A stretch of 39,237 nucleotides of DNA from Actinomycetes bacterium (GCA_023387755.1 JAEWHO010000082.1:1-39237), one strand, 5' to 3'. Positions 7,781 to 16,477 are shown, numbered from the stretch's first letter. Made by a program: numbers and translations. The notes: generated by a model not told the origin, from the letters alone.

Positions 7781-9568
7781 ATGGCAGCCCTCATTCCCGT
7801 TCTCGGAGCTGTCATGATTCCTGATACCACCGCTCGTGGTCGTGCCCGTTACGCTGCCAAGGTAACACCGGAAATCGCTGTCCCAAACACCACTATGTGG
7901 GACCTACTCGACCGGGCTCGACGAGACTTCCCAGACCGTATCGCCATGGATTTTCTGGGCCGGAAAACCTCCTATACCAAGTTTGCGGACCGGGTGGATC
8001 GTGCCGCAGCACTATTAGCGAATATGGGCGTTCGCCGCGGCGACGTCGTCGCACTGGTGATGCCGAACTGCCCACAGCACGTGATTGCGGCCTTCGCTAT
8101 TTGGCGCCTGGGCGCTATCGTGGCCGAACATAATCCGCTTGCTCCTAGCGATGAGATTCAGGAGCAGATGCGCCGTCACGGCGCGAAAGTGGTAATCGCC
8201 TGGGAGAAGGCGCTCGACCAAGTGTGCCCCGACGGCGACCTCTGCGGACGGCAAGTCCTGGCGATGGATCTGACCCGGGACCTACCTCATCTCACCCGGC
8301 GTCTGCTCTACTTGCCGCTCGAACGCACCGTACAGATGCGTGAGAATATGCGCGGACCTATCCCTGCCGGAGTGGGGTCCTTCGTTCACTTCCTCAAACG
8401 CGCACGGCCTATCGACGATTCCGTGGAAGGGCCCCGCAGCGAGGATGTTGCGGTCTACCTCCATACCGGCGGCACTACTGGCTCGCCCAAGACGGTTCCG
8501 CTCACCCACCGCAACCTCATTGCTATGACCCAAATGGGCCAAGCATGGCTCCCGCAGATGCGGCGAGGTGAAGAAACGGTGGCTGCTGTACTACCCTACT
8601 TCCACGCCTTTGGGCTAATGCTGTCACTCATCTTTGCCGTCCACATGGGTGCCACCCAGGTGATTTTGCCACGCTTCGATGTGGATCTTTTACTCTCCGC
8701 GCAGCGCCGCCGCCCCATCACTTTCCTCCCCGGCGTTCCGCCGATTTTTGATCGGTTGGAAAAAGCCGCCGCCCAGAAGAAACGAGACTTAAGTTCAATT
8801 AAAGTGGGCTTGGCCGGAGCGATGTCCCTCGACGGTGAAGTAGCCAAGCGGTGGGAGAAGGCCACCGGAGGGCTATTGATCGAAGGCTATGGGATGACAG
8901 AAACATCTCCGGTGATCCTGGGGAATCCGGTTAGTGCTGACCGTCGTCCCGGTTCCCTCGGGATGCCTTTCCCATCCACCCTCGTGCGGATTGTCGACCC
9001 GGATGATCCGACCAGCGATGTGCCTTTAGGGCAGCCCGGTGAGCTCCTTGTTAAGGGGCCCCAGGTGTTTGCCGGGTACCTCGATGCCCCCGAGGAGACT
9101 GCTGCTTCTTTCACCGAGGACGGCTGGCTGCGAACCGGCGACGTGGTGTATGAAGACGACGGGTTTATCATTCTGGCTGACCGCCGGAAGGAACTCATCA
9201 TTTCCGGCGGATTTAACATCTACCCCTCCCAGGTAGAAGAAGCTGTCCGCCAGATGCCCGGGGTGACCGACGTCGCTGTAGTGGGCGTCCCCGGTGGCGC
9301 GGTCGGCGAGAAGGTCGTGGCGGCTCTGGTGCTGGAAGCCGGGGCGCGTGTAGACCTGGAAGCGGTGCGAGCCTGGTGTGACAAGAAACTGTCTCACTAC
9401 GCCATCCCCCGCCAGATTGAAGTACTCCAGGAGCTCCCAAAATCTCAGATCGGCAAAACCCTCCGTCGCAAGGTACGCGAGCAAATTATGAATCTAACTC
9501 CGCACGGCAGTGACGACGCGGGTAGCGACGAACCGGACGATCGCCCAGCAGGAGGGAGTCAAAACTAG
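7781..9568 (+). CDS. AMP-dependent acyl-CoA ligase/synthetase (FadD-like)
   Basis: The 595-residue protein is a complete member of the adenylate-forming family. The ATP loop TGGTTGSPKT lies at about 229-238, GYGMTETSP binds adenine, GDVVYEDDGFIILADRRKE is the hinge region, and the catalytic Lys is in SQIGKTLRRKV near the C-terminus. It probably activates a medium- or long-chain fatty acid with ATP and CoA; the exact substrate is not readable. The ATG at 7781 has no Shine-Dalgarno site but has TAGCGT and TAGGTA just upstream. An internal ATG at 7814 also fits family lengths. The stop overlaps the nrdR stop on the other strand by 4 bp, so transcription is convergent with no spacer. Confidence 0.88.
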   Translation: MAALIPVLGAVMIPDTTARGRARYAAKVTPEIAVPNTTMWDLLDRARRDFPDRIAMDFLGRKTSYTKFADRVDRAAALLANMGVRRGDVVALVMPNCPQHVIAAFAIWRLGAIVAEHNPLAPSDEIQEQMRRHGAKVVIAWEKALDQVCPDGDLCGRQVLAMDLTRDLPHLTRRLLYLPLERTVQMRENMRGPIPAGVGSFVHFLKRARPIDDSVEGPRSEDVAVYLHTGGTTGSPKTVPLTHRNLIAMTQMGQAWLPQMRRGEETVAAVLPYFHAFGLMLSLIFAVHMGATQVILPRFDVDLLLSAQRRRPITFLPGVPPIFDRLEKAAAQKKRDLSSIKVGLAGAMSLDGEVAKRWEKATGGLLIEGYGMTETSPVILGNPVSADRRPGSLGMPFPSTLVRIVDPDDPTSDVPLGQPGELLVKGPQVFAGYLDAPEETAASFTEDGWLRTGDVVYEDDGFIILADRRKELIISGGFNIYPSQVEEAVRQMPGVTDVAVVGVPGGAVGEKVVAALVLEAGARVDLEAVRAWCDKKLSHYAIPRQIEVLQELPKSQIGKTLRRKVREQIMNLTPHGSDDAGSDEPDDRPAGGSQN

Positions 9569-10014
9569 CGGTGTTCGGCTCGCAGGGAGGCGATTTCCTG
9601 CTCAAAATCCTCCAGGCAGGAAAAGTCGAGGTACACCGAGGCAAAGCGCAGATACGCTACCTCATCCAGGTGGCGCAGCGGCGCTAGAATCGCCCGGCCT
9701 ACCTCCTGAGCGGGCACCATCGAGTTACCCTGCGCCCGCACGGTATCTTCAACCTTTTCGGCCAGGAGTGCCAGCTGGTCGTCGGTCACCGGCCGGCCCT
9801 GGCACGCCTTGCGCACTCCAGCCATAACCTTTTGCCGACTAAATGGTTCTGCCACGCCCGAGCGTTTGACTACTAATAGGGTGGTGGTCTCCGTCGTCGT
9901 GAAACGGCGACCACATTCGCGGCACTCTCGACGGCGGCGAATACTCGAACCGTCATCGGCAGTGCGGGAGTCGACTACTTTGGAGTCTTCACTCCGGCAG
10001 AATGGGCAGAGCAC
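9565..10014 (-). CDS. nrdR: Transcriptional repressor NrdR
   Basis: From the GTG at 10014 the protein is 149 residues, the family standard. It starts VLCPFC and has a zinc ribbon with Cys3, Cys6, Cys31 and Cys34, then an ATP-cone domain (about 46-136) that senses ATP/dATP. NrdR represses ribonucleotide reductase genes by binding NrdR boxes. The frame is open to 10083, but GTG 10014 is preferred: AGGAAGG sits about 8 bases upstream and the Cys-Pro-x-Cys motif would otherwise be pushed inward by 23 atypical residues. The gene lies in the lexA neighbourhood, as in mycobacteria. No ribonucleotide reductase gene is in the window. Confidence 0.93.
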   Translation of the reverse strand: MLCPFCRSEDSKVVDSRTADDGSSIRRRRECRECGRRFTTTETTTLLVVKRSGVAEPFSRQKVMAGVRKACQGRPVTDDQLALLAEKVEDTVRAQGNSMVPAQEVGRAILAPLRHLDEVAYLRFASVYLDFSCLEDFEQEIASLRAEHR

Positions 10015-10180
10015 GTCGGTTCCCTTCCTCGCCCGGTGTGCGGGCCGGTCGGCAATGAGTTTAACTGCAGTCATTATGCCCACAATGTCCCATTCCTGCC
10101 TCGCGCATCCGACTGTGCTCTATCACCAGGTGTACTGCGCTGTGTTTTCTGTCTGGTCTCCCGGTGCCTTCTATCAGGCA

Positions 10181-10585
10181 TCAGCGGGGCATCACCAACA
10201 CTTGACCTGCCTGCAGCGTGGTAGACGTCAGCTGATTGAGCTCGATAATGTCGGCCACCACCTCGCGCGGGTCGCCTCCGGCAGGCGTGTGCTGTTGAGC
10301 TAACTGCCACAGGCTATCCCCGGTATGAACCGTAACGCTCACCCCCGCACTCGGAGACGAGTCCATCACTATGCCTAAACCAGCCCCCAAACCCAGCGCA
10401 AGGATGACGGTTAGCCCCCATGATGCCCAGCCTCTAGGCCGCCGCTGAGAGGAGGTACCAAACTTCTGGGGCGCTGATGTGGTCAGTGGAATGACAGTGA
10501 CCTCGGCTCGATCTCGACCGTCAAAATCTCGCCCGCCAACCACCCGCAGGCGCGGCAGCTGCTCTCCAATCGGCTGTGCGGACAT
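10181..10585 (-). CDS. LysM domain membrane protein divergent from lexA (possible SOS division inhibitor)
   Basis: The 134-residue protein has a 50-residue cytoplasmic head, one transmembrane helix (about 54-74) and an outward-facing LysM domain (about 83-133: VHTGDSLWQLAQ through LQAGQVLVMPR). LysM binds peptidoglycan. Its place, divergent from lexA over a LexA box, matches mycobacterial Rv2719c (ChiZ) and is functionally reminiscent of Firmicutes YneA, SOS-induced proteins that delay division. The ATG at 10585 is chosen because AAGGAG lies 6 bases upstream; GTG codons farther up are less likely. Role in division is inferred from position and domain, not from a catalytic motif; I see none. 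Confidence 0.8.
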   Translation of the reverse strand: MSAQPIGEQLPRLRVVGGRDFDGRDRAEVTVIPLTTSAPQKFGTSSQRRPRGWASWGLTVILALGLGAGLGIVMDSSPSAGVSVTVHTGDSLWQLAQQHTPAGGDPREVVADIIELNQLTSTTLQAGQVLVMPR

Positions 10586-10627
10586 ACTCTTCTCCTTCAC
10601 CACTCGAACAGCATCGGGACTCGAGAA

Positions 10628-10643
10628 TCGAACAATCGTTTGA
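10628..10643. promoter_or_regulatory. LexA (SOS) box between the LysM gene and lexA
   Basis: TCGAACAATCGTTTGA matches the actinobacterial SOS consensus TCGAAC-N4-GTTYGA in every fixed position. It lies 43 bp from the LysM start and 84 bp from the lexA start, and overlaps the lexA -35. A half-site TCGAAC at 10604-10609 lies nearer the LysM gene but has no good second half. Confidence 0.9.
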
Positions 10644-10668
10644 GTTCGCTCCCAGTGCCCGATAGGCT
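10640..10668 (+). promoter_or_regulatory. lexA promoter
   Basis: TTGAGT (10640-10645), a 17-base spacer and TAGGCT (10663-10668) form a good sigma-70 promoter. The LexA box overlaps the -35, which fits autorepression. Confidence 0.65.
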
Positions 10669-10726
10669 AATTCCAGTGAACAGGTAACCTCTGACAAAAA
10701 CGTCGCAGGGCAGGAAAGGCGCGGAT

Positions 10727-11449
10727 ATGGCAGGCCAGAAATCCCCCCAAGAACCCCGTATTTCCAGCAGACAGCAAGCAATTTTAGAAGCCATCGCCAC
10801 CTCCATTGCTGAGCGTGGCTACGCCCCGACCATGCGTGAGTTGGCCCAGCGGGTCGGTTTGGCTTCTCCCTCGTCAGTGAAACACCAGTTGGATGTCCTG
10901 CAGGAACGTGGCCTAATCGAACGCGATCCTCACTCCCCCCGCGCGATCACGATTAACTCTGAGATTTTTGCCCAGGCATCTCCGGCCGCTGCCAATACCC
11001 GTATCGTGCCGCGACGAACGCTAAACACCCGTGCTCAGCAAGCGGCGGTCACCTTTGTGGGGGAACGGGATCTGCACACTACCCCGATCCCGATCGTGGG
11101 GCAGATAGCCGCGGGACGTCCGATTATGGCGCAGCAAGCTGTAGAAGACGTCCTCCCCATGCCGACCCAAGTGGTCGGTTCTGGGGAGCTCTTTATGCTG
11201 CGCATTAACGGCGATTCCATGATCGACGCCGCCATCTGCCATGGTGACCTGGTGGTGATCCGTCAGCAACCGGACGCTCAGTCCGGAGAAATCGTGGCCG
11301 CCATGATCGACGATGAAGTGACCGTGAAAACTCTCCGCCGGAGCGACGGCCACCAGTGGCTTATGCCGGCTAACCCGCTTTACACCCCAATTCAAGGGGA
11401 CGACGCGGTGATCCTGGGGAAGCTGGTAGCACTGCTGCGCACAGTGTAG
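10727..11449 (+). CDS. lexA: SOS repressor LexA
   Basis: The 240-residue protein has a winged-helix DNA-binding domain (about 10-75, with GYAPTMRELAQRVGLASPSS) and a self-cleaving S24 domain. The Ala129-Gly130 scissile bond is in QIAAGRP, and the catalytic pair is Ser164 in NGDSMID and Lys201 in VTVKTL. RecA filaments trigger the cleavage, which lifts repression of SOS genes. Start ATG has AGGAAAGG upstream. A linker of about 40 residues separates the two domains. The gene is convergent with the DinG-type helicase gene, 28 bp away. Confidence 0.96.
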   Translation: MAGQKSPQEPRISSRQQAILEAIATSIAERGYAPTMRELAQRVGLASPSSVKHQLDVLQERGLIERDPHSPRAITINSEIFAQASPAAANTRIVPRRTLNTRAQQAAVTFVGERDLHTTPIPIVGQIAAGRPIMAQQAVEDVLPMPTQVVGSGELFMLRINGDSMIDAAICHGDLVVIRQQPDAQSGEIVAAMIDDEVTVKTLRRSDGHQWLMPANPLYTPIQGDDAVILGKLVALLRTV

Positions 11450-11477
11450 GCCGTATCCGCGTGGCTACAATCCGGGC

Positions 11478-13424
11478 CTAATTCCGTGCGGCCAGTCTGC
11501 GCAGTGCTCCCACCGCGACTGCTGCGTCATTGGTGGGCCACAGGGGCGGCATCGAGCTTCGCAGGATGCTGCCATACCGTTGAGTTTCTAGCCTCGGGTC
11601 CAAAACCGCGACCATGCCGCGGTCATCACCACGCCGGATCAGCCGTCCAGCCCCCTGGGCCATAAGAAGGGCCGCATGGGACAGCGACACCGCCATAAAG
11701 GGATTCCCTCCACGTTCTTTTACTCGATCACTGCGAGCCTGTACGAGGGGATCATCCGGGCGCGGGAACGGGATCCGGTCTATCACCACCAAGCTACAGG
11801 TCGGTCCAGGCGCATCCACCCCCTGCCATAGCGTGAGCGTCCCCAACAACGTTGATTCTTCCTCAGCCAAGAAGTCGTCCACCAACTGCGAGAGCTGATC
11901 CTCACCCTGCACATAGACGGGGGTATCGATACTAACCCGCAGCCGTTCGGCGGCCCGTTCGACTCCCCGCCGGGATGAGAACAGTCCCAGGGTCTGCCCA
12001 CCTGCTGCTTTGACGAGCTCAGCAAAGCGATCGAGTGCTTCCTCACTAATACCGTCCCGATCCGGGGCGGGCACATCGGAGGCGATATATAAAATCCCCT
12101 GCTTGTCGTAGGAGAAAGGCGAGCCAACATCGATCCCGGACCACGTATCTTCCCCGAGTAAAGCGGCTCCCATTCGGTTGGCTGCTGGCTGGAAACTACC
12201 GCCCACACTGAGGGTGGCAGAGGTGAGAACGACGCCGCGCCCCTCCAAGAGCTGATTGGCTACCAGTGGTGCCACATCCAGCGGCGCGATTTTCACGGAA
12301 ACTGCGTCCGTCTCACCAACGCGTTCCACCCACGCGACATCCTCGCCCTGGGTCAGGCCCCGACCAAGGAAACGATCACAGGTCTCCGCCAGCTCGGTGG
12401 CGGCTGCCCGGGCCTGTGCCAGGCTTCCTGCTTCCGCTGTCGTCTCTGCCCGCAGAGCTTGCAAGCAGTCTCGCGCTGCCGCTTGGGTGAGCAGTAATGC
12501 CTGCGCAAATGCTTCCGGAAGGGCGTGTAACCGTTCTGCGGGCAGCGCCGCGATAGCCTCCCCAAGGGCATCTGCGGCCTCATCGAGATCGAGGCTGGGC
12601 GCTTCCCGTGCGATAACACGCACCAGGCGCTGCACCACCCCCGTGGAGAGCTGCTGTGCCCCGGCACCGGTGACTCGGTCCGCCAGTTCATGGGCCTCAT
12701 CCACAATCAGTGCTGCAAATTCCGGCAGTACGGGCACATCAGAGGCTGCATGGATCCCGAGCAGGGTGTGATTGGTGACGACGACGTCGGCCTCGCTGGC
12801 GCGAGTCCGTGCCCGTGCCGCCCAGCAATCAGTGAAGTATGGACAGCTGCTGCCTACGCATTCCTTCCGGGTCACGGACACGTGCCGCCATACCTTGTCA
12901 TGTACGCCGGGGCTAAGATCATCACGGTCCCCGGTGTCGGTCTCTTCCGCCCATTGTCGCACCCGCAGCATCTGCTCCCCCATACTGCCAATCTGGGTCG
13001 TCGCCGGGGCATCATCGAATAATGTGTCCGGCTCTGGATACCCACCGTGCAGGCGGTGCAAACACAGGTAGTGCTGCCATCCCTTCAACAGCGCCACATC
13101 GGCGCGAGCGGAGTTTTCCTTTGCGACCGCTTCCACAGCCGTGGGAGCATCTTTGGTCATGATTTGCCGTTGCAACGCGAGCGTTGCAGTGGACACAACA
13201 ACCCGTTCACCCTGCTGGGTAGCCCACGCAATCGCCGGAATCAGGTAGCCGAGGGACTTACCGGTTCCCGTTCCTGCCTGCACCATCAGCACTTGCCCCT
13301 GCGCAAGCGCCGTACTGACCTCCTCGACCATCCGGGCTTGGCCGTCACGACGCTGCCCGTGGACGGCAGTAACGGCGTGGGTGAGGGCCGCGCGGGCGAT
13401 CTCTCCGGCACGCTCATTACTCAC
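11478..13424 (-). CDS. dinG: DinG-family ATP-dependent DNA helicase (XPD-like, Fe-S)
   Basis: A superfamily-2 helicase of about 648 residues. It shows Walker A AGTGTGKS (about 50-57), four cysteines of an iron-sulfur domain (in HYLCLH, KECVG, SSCP, TDCW), the DEAH box VDEAHE near residue 240, and C-terminal motif VI QGAGRLIRR. It unwinds DNA 5' to 3', probably acting on replication or transcription conflicts. The frame opens at a GTG at 13436, but GTG 13424 makes a GTGA overlap with the hflX stop, the same coupling seen elsewhere in this window, so I prefer it. The gene appears to be co-transcribed with hflX. Confidence 0.88.
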   Translation of the reverse strand: MSNERAGEIARAALTHAVTAVHGQRRDGQARMVEEVSTALAQGQVLMVQAGTGTGKSLGYLIPAIAWATQQGERVVVSTATLALQRQIMTKDAPTAVEAVAKENSARADVALLKGWQHYLCLHRLHGGYPEPDTLFDDAPATTQIGSMGEQMLRVRQWAEETDTGDRDDLSPGVHDKVWRHVSVTRKECVGSSCPYFTDCWAARARTRASEADVVVTNHTLLGIHAASDVPVLPEFAALIVDEAHELADRVTGAGAQQLSTGVVQRLVRVIAREAPSLDLDEAADALGEAIAALPAERLHALPEAFAQALLLTQAAARDCLQALRAETTAEAGSLAQARAAATELAETCDRFLGRGLTQGEDVAWVERVGETDAVSVKIAPLDVAPLVANQLLEGRGVVLTSATLSVGGSFQPAANRMGAALLGEDTWSGIDVGSPFSYDKQGILYIASDVPAPDRDGISEEALDRFAELVKAAGGQTLGLFSSRRGVERAAERLRVSIDTPVYVQGEDQLSQLVDDFLAEEESTLLGTLTLWQGVDAPGPTCSLVVIDRIPFPRPDDPLVQARSDRVKERGGNPFMAVSLSHAALLMAQGAGRLIRRGDDRGMVAVLDPRLETQRYGSILRSSMPPLWPTNDAAVAVGALRRLAARN

Positions 13425-14869
13425 GACTGCCCGCACCCGGCCAGCTCATCCGCCAACTGACCGTCCGCTCGTCCCACAATATGGGTACCTGCTTCTATAT
13501 GCTCCAGCCGCTCGATTTCACCTTCCGCGTGCATCCGGGCTACCAGATCGCCGCGGGTATAGGGCACGACGACGTCGACTGCGACCGCCGGCTGAGGTAG
13601 GGCGTTAGCAATGACTTCCTGTAGGTCGCTAATGCCCTGCCCGGTGCGGGCTGACACCAGTACGATCCCCGGCACGGCCGTGCGCAGCGTGACCAGGGCC
13701 ATGGGGTCAGCAATATCGGCTTTATTGCCAACCATGATGGTGGGAATATCGTCCACGCCGTCGATATCCGCCAATACCGCATTGACTGCGCTGATTTGCC
13801 CGAGTGGGTCCGGGTGCGAGGCGTCGACCACGTGGACGATCAGACTCGCATCGGCCACTTCTTCCATTGTGGAGCGGAATGCCTCCACCAGCTGGTGGGG
13901 CAGGGCGCGCACAAAACCGACCGTATCGGTCAGGGTGTAGAGGCGGCCATCCTCGGTCTGGGCGCGCCGCACCGTCGGATCGAGGGTGGCAAAGAGCTGG
14001 TTTTGGACCAGCACACCAGAGTCGGTCAGGCGGTTGAGGAGGGAGGATTTACCGGCGTTGGTGTAGCCAACAATGGCAACGCCGGGAATGTGGTGACGCC
14101 GCCGTCCGGCCCGTTTAGCCACCCGGGCGGGTTCCATCGCGGCGATATCCCGCCGCAGTTTAGCCATGCGGGTGCGGATACGCCGGCGATCCAATTCGAT
14201 CTTGGTTTCACCGGGGCCACGCGAGCCGATACCTTCACCGGCAGCGGCCCGGCCCCCGGCCTGGCGGGACATTGACTCACCCCAGCCGCGCAGCCGCGGC
14301 AACAGGTATTCCAGCTGCGCCAACTCCACCTGGGCTTTGCCCTCCCGGGACTGAGCGTGCTGAGCGAAAATATCCAGAATCAGTGCGGTGCGGTCGACGA
14401 CTTTGACCCGTACGACATCCTCTAAGCCGCGCCGCTGGGAAGGTGATAATTCGGTGTCGACAATGACGGTATCCGCCCCCAGCGAGGCCACAATATCTGC
14501 TAGTTCGCGCGCCTTGCCGGCACCCAAATAGGTGGCTGGATCCGGGTGGGGGCGGCGTTGCAGGACGCCGTCCAGTACCTGCGAGCCGGCGGTCTCCGCC
14601 AGCGCAGCAAGCTCTTGCAGGGAGTACTCGGCCTCCTGAGTACTCCCTGAATATACGCCCACGAGCACCACCCGTTCTAGCCGCAACTGTCGGTATTCAA
14701 CTTCGGTCACGTCCGTCAGTTCGGTGGATAGGCCGGCGACGCGGGTCAGCGATTGCCGCTCTTGGACATCGAGCTGATCCTCATCGGCCGCGGTCTGCTC
14801 ATCTTGCAGCGCTGCGGCACTGCGGGCTAGCACGCGGGCTACTAGGTCATCGGTACGCGGATCGCTCAT
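13421..14869 (-). CDS. hflX: Ribosome-associated GTPase HflX
   Basis: The 482-residue protein has the HflX N-terminal domain (from LVGVYSG, with YLGAGKARELADIV), a coiled-coil linker containing GPGETKIELDRRRI, and a G domain. The G1 loop GYTNAGKSS is near 267-275, G3 is DTVGFVRALPHQLV and G4 is NKAD. HflX splits or rescues ribosomes under stress. Start ATG 14869 is preceded by GAAAGGAC. It is followed by dinG with a GTGA overlap. In mycobacteria hflX follows miaA and dapF directly; here a divergent methyltransferase gene interrupts that order. Confidence 0.94.
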   Translation of the reverse strand: MSDPRTDDLVARVLARSAAALQDEQTAADEDQLDVQERQSLTRVAGLSTELTDVTEVEYRQLRLERVVLVGVYSGSTQEAEYSLQELAALAETAGSQVLDGVLQRRPHPDPATYLGAGKARELADIVASLGADTVIVDTELSPSQRRGLEDVVRVKVVDRTALILDIFAQHAQSREGKAQVELAQLEYLLPRLRGWGESMSRQAGGRAAAGEGIGSRGPGETKIELDRRRIRTRMAKLRRDIAAMEPARVAKRAGRRRHHIPGVAIVGYTNAGKSSLLNRLTDSGVLVQNQLFATLDPTVRRAQTEDGRLYTLTDTVGFVRALPHQLVEAFRSTMEEVADASLIVHVVDASHPDPLGQISAVNAVLADIDGVDDIPTIMVGNKADIADPMALVTLRTAVPGIVLVSARTGQGISDLQEVIANALPQPAVAVDVVVPYTRGDLVARMHAEGEIERLEHIEAGTHIVGRADGQLADELAGCGQS

Positions 14870-14975
14870 TATGTCCTTTCGATGGGTACCTACTCAGTTT
14901 CTCATGGACCATCGACATTCCCGAGTTATCCACACCCTGGTCCCTGCCTGGGCCACTGGGCGCGCGGCTCGCGTT

Positions 14976-14981
14976 TACGAT
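14976..14981 (+). promoter_or_regulatory. Candidate -10 box for a leaderless methyltransferase transcript
   Basis: TACGAT fits TAnnnT and is followed by exactly six bases before the ATG at 14988, the spacing expected if the RNA starts at the initiation codon. Confidence 0.5.
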
Positions 14982-14987
14982 AGGGAT

Positions 14988-15590
14988 ATGGCCCACTACT
15001 TTTCTGCCGAACCGGAGGCTGCCCATCAGCGGCGCACCATCACTGTTCCCCTCGCCGGAGAGTCTCGGCAGGTGGTCACCGATAGCGGCGTTTTCTCACC
15101 CGGACATCTGGATGTCGGCACCGCCCAACTACTCCGTCACGCCAGCGACTTGCCCGCGACCGGGACTTTCGTTGACCTCGGCTGTGGGTGGGGGCCCATC
15201 GCGCTAGACATGGCCCTGCAGCGGCCAGAGGCGAACGTCGTCGCCGTCGATATTAACTCGCGCGCTTTGGCTCTCACCGCGGAAAATGCGCGCGCCCTGG
15301 GGGTGGAGATCACCACGCTCGACGCCGTAACCGCGCCGTCCGACCCGCGGGTAGCCCAGATCGATGTGCTGCGCTCCAACCCTCCTATCCGGATCGGTAA
15401 ACAGGCCCTCCATGAGCTCCTCACCACCTGGCTACCGCGGCTGGCACCCGCAGGTATCGCCGAACTGGTGGTGGCCAAGAACCTGGGGGCCGATTCGCTC
15501 GCTGGTTGGATTAGTAGCGAGCTCGGCCTGGACTGCCGTAAGGTAGCCTCGCGCAAGGGGTTCCGGATTCTGCAGGTGCGCGCCTGCTAA
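14988..15590 (+). CDS. RsmC-like class I SAM-dependent methyltransferase
   Basis: The 200-residue protein begins MAHYFSAEPE and has motif I VDLGCGWGPI (62-71), motif II VVAVDIN, and the catalytic-loop motif NPPIRIGK (131-138). The NPP(I/F)xxGK pattern is typical of the small-subunit rRNA guanine-N2 methyltransferase RsmC family and its short actinobacterial relatives. It probably methylates rRNA, but the target base is not established. The frame is open back to 14871; the ATG at 14988 is chosen because the protein then matches family length and a -10 box lies at leaderless spacing. It is divergent from hflX and convergent with the dapF-like gene. Confidence 0.82.
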   Translation: MAHYFSAEPEAAHQRRTITVPLAGESRQVVTDSGVFSPGHLDVGTAQLLRHASDLPATGTFVDLGCGWGPIALDMALQRPEANVVAVDINSRALALTAENARALGVEITTLDAVTAPSDPRVAQIDVLRSNPPIRIGKQALHELLTTWLPRLAPAGIAELVVAKNLGADSLAGWISSELGLDCRKVASRKGFRILQVRAC

Positions 15591-15625
15591 ATGGCTGCGG
15601 GCGCCACCTGGTTCTTTCTGGTCCT

Positions 15626-16477
15626 CTACTCCAGGTAGGGCTGGATATCGGCCACCACGTCGGCGCTCCCGCTGACGCTCACCGAGGTACCCTCAATCTC
15701 AACTCGCAGCAGCCCGCCGGGTTGACGTACTTGCCACACGGAAGGTGCTCCGGCCCCCGCCCAGTGGCGTACCGCGAATGCTGCCGCAGCAGCACCGGTA
15801 CCACTGGAGAGCGTCTCGCCCACCCCGAACTCGATTACCCGCATATCCAGGACGCCCTCACCGTCGGCGTTCTCCCCCGCGGGGACGACGAGCTCAATAT
15901 GGGTGCCCTCCGGTTGGGCCGGATCGGCCTGGATATCACCGTGTGCAAGCCAGGGCAGCTCCGCAAGATCTCCAGGCAGGGCGACCACCACGTGGGGGCC
16001 GAGCAGGGATACAGCCAAACCGGGGCGTTGACCGCTCACCCCCGTGATCGTGACCGCTGTATCGAAGCCTTCTTGGGCTGCAGCGGTGCCGTCGGCCAGT
16101 TGCGCGGCCCCGAGGTCAACCCGGTAGCCATCACGAGCGCGGCAGACGGTAATAATCCCGGCCGGAGTATCGATCCGTCGGGAGTTATCCTTCCATCCGC
16201 GAGCATCCAGATAGGCGGCGACGGCGCGCGCACCATTACCGAAGGCCGCTGCCCGGCTGCCGTCACCATGCCAGCATTCCATAGCCACATCTGCGCAGTC
16301 GCTGCTGGTCAGGCGAATATATCCATCCGCGCCCACGCCTCGGTACCGGTGGCACAGCCGCATAATCTGTGCCGGGGTTAAGGGCGGCTGCGCGGGTGTG
16401 TGTGCCCTTGTCATATCCGCTAGGTCTGCATGGATGAGGAAGTCATTCGCGGTGGCGTGCACCTTGGTTAGCTGCAT
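15626..16477 (-). CDS. dapF: DapF-like protein lacking both catalytic cysteines
   Basis: The 283-residue protein has the two-lobed diaminopimelate epimerase layout: KVHATANDF (Asn11), YRGVGADG, DGSRAAAFGNGAR, SLLGPHVVV, EGTHIELV, EFGVGETLSSGTG. Length and order match DapF. Yet by alignment to E. coli DapF from memory, catalytic Cys73 is Phe79 and Cys217 is Ser225. Of the substrate ligands, Asn64 is His70, Asn157 is Gly160, Asn190 is His193 and Arg209 is Phe217; Asn11 and Glu208 remain. The frame is intact and codon use looks normal. Known DapF uses the cysteine pair to epimerise LL- to meso-DAP, so this protein probably cannot do so; its activity is unknown. The start overlaps the end of miaA by 10 bp. 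A catalytically dead paralogue or a changed substrate are the main options. Confidence 0.8.
   Translation of the reverse strand: MQLTKVHATANDFLIHADLADMTRAHTPAQPPLTPAQIMRLCHRYRGVGADGYIRLTSSDCADVAMECWHGDGSRAAAFGNGARAVAAYLDARGWKDNSRRIDTPAGIITVCRARDGYRVDLGAAQLADGTAAAQEGFDTAVTITGVSGQRPGLAVSLLGPHVVVALPGDLAELPWLAHGDIQADPAQPEGTHIELVVPAGENADGEGVLDMRVIEFGVGETLSSGTGAAAAAFAVRHWAGAGAPSVWQVRQPGGLLRVEIEGTSVSVSGSADVVADIQPYLE

Noticed and set aside
10160..10180. A terminator after the LysM gene
   Set aside because: Only a 5-bp stem (TGCCT with AGGCA) without a U-run, too weak to call.
16241..16243. A frameshift explaining the lost DapF cysteine
   Set aside because: The motif reads in frame on both sides of the Phe codon, and the second cysteine is replaced by a separate in-frame Ser codon. 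Substitution, not frameshift.
15722..16381. A 219-codon plus-strand frame opposite the dapF-like gene
   Set aside because: Considered because dapF is degenerate, but the minus strand retains DapF motifs over its whole length, and the plus frame has no family features.
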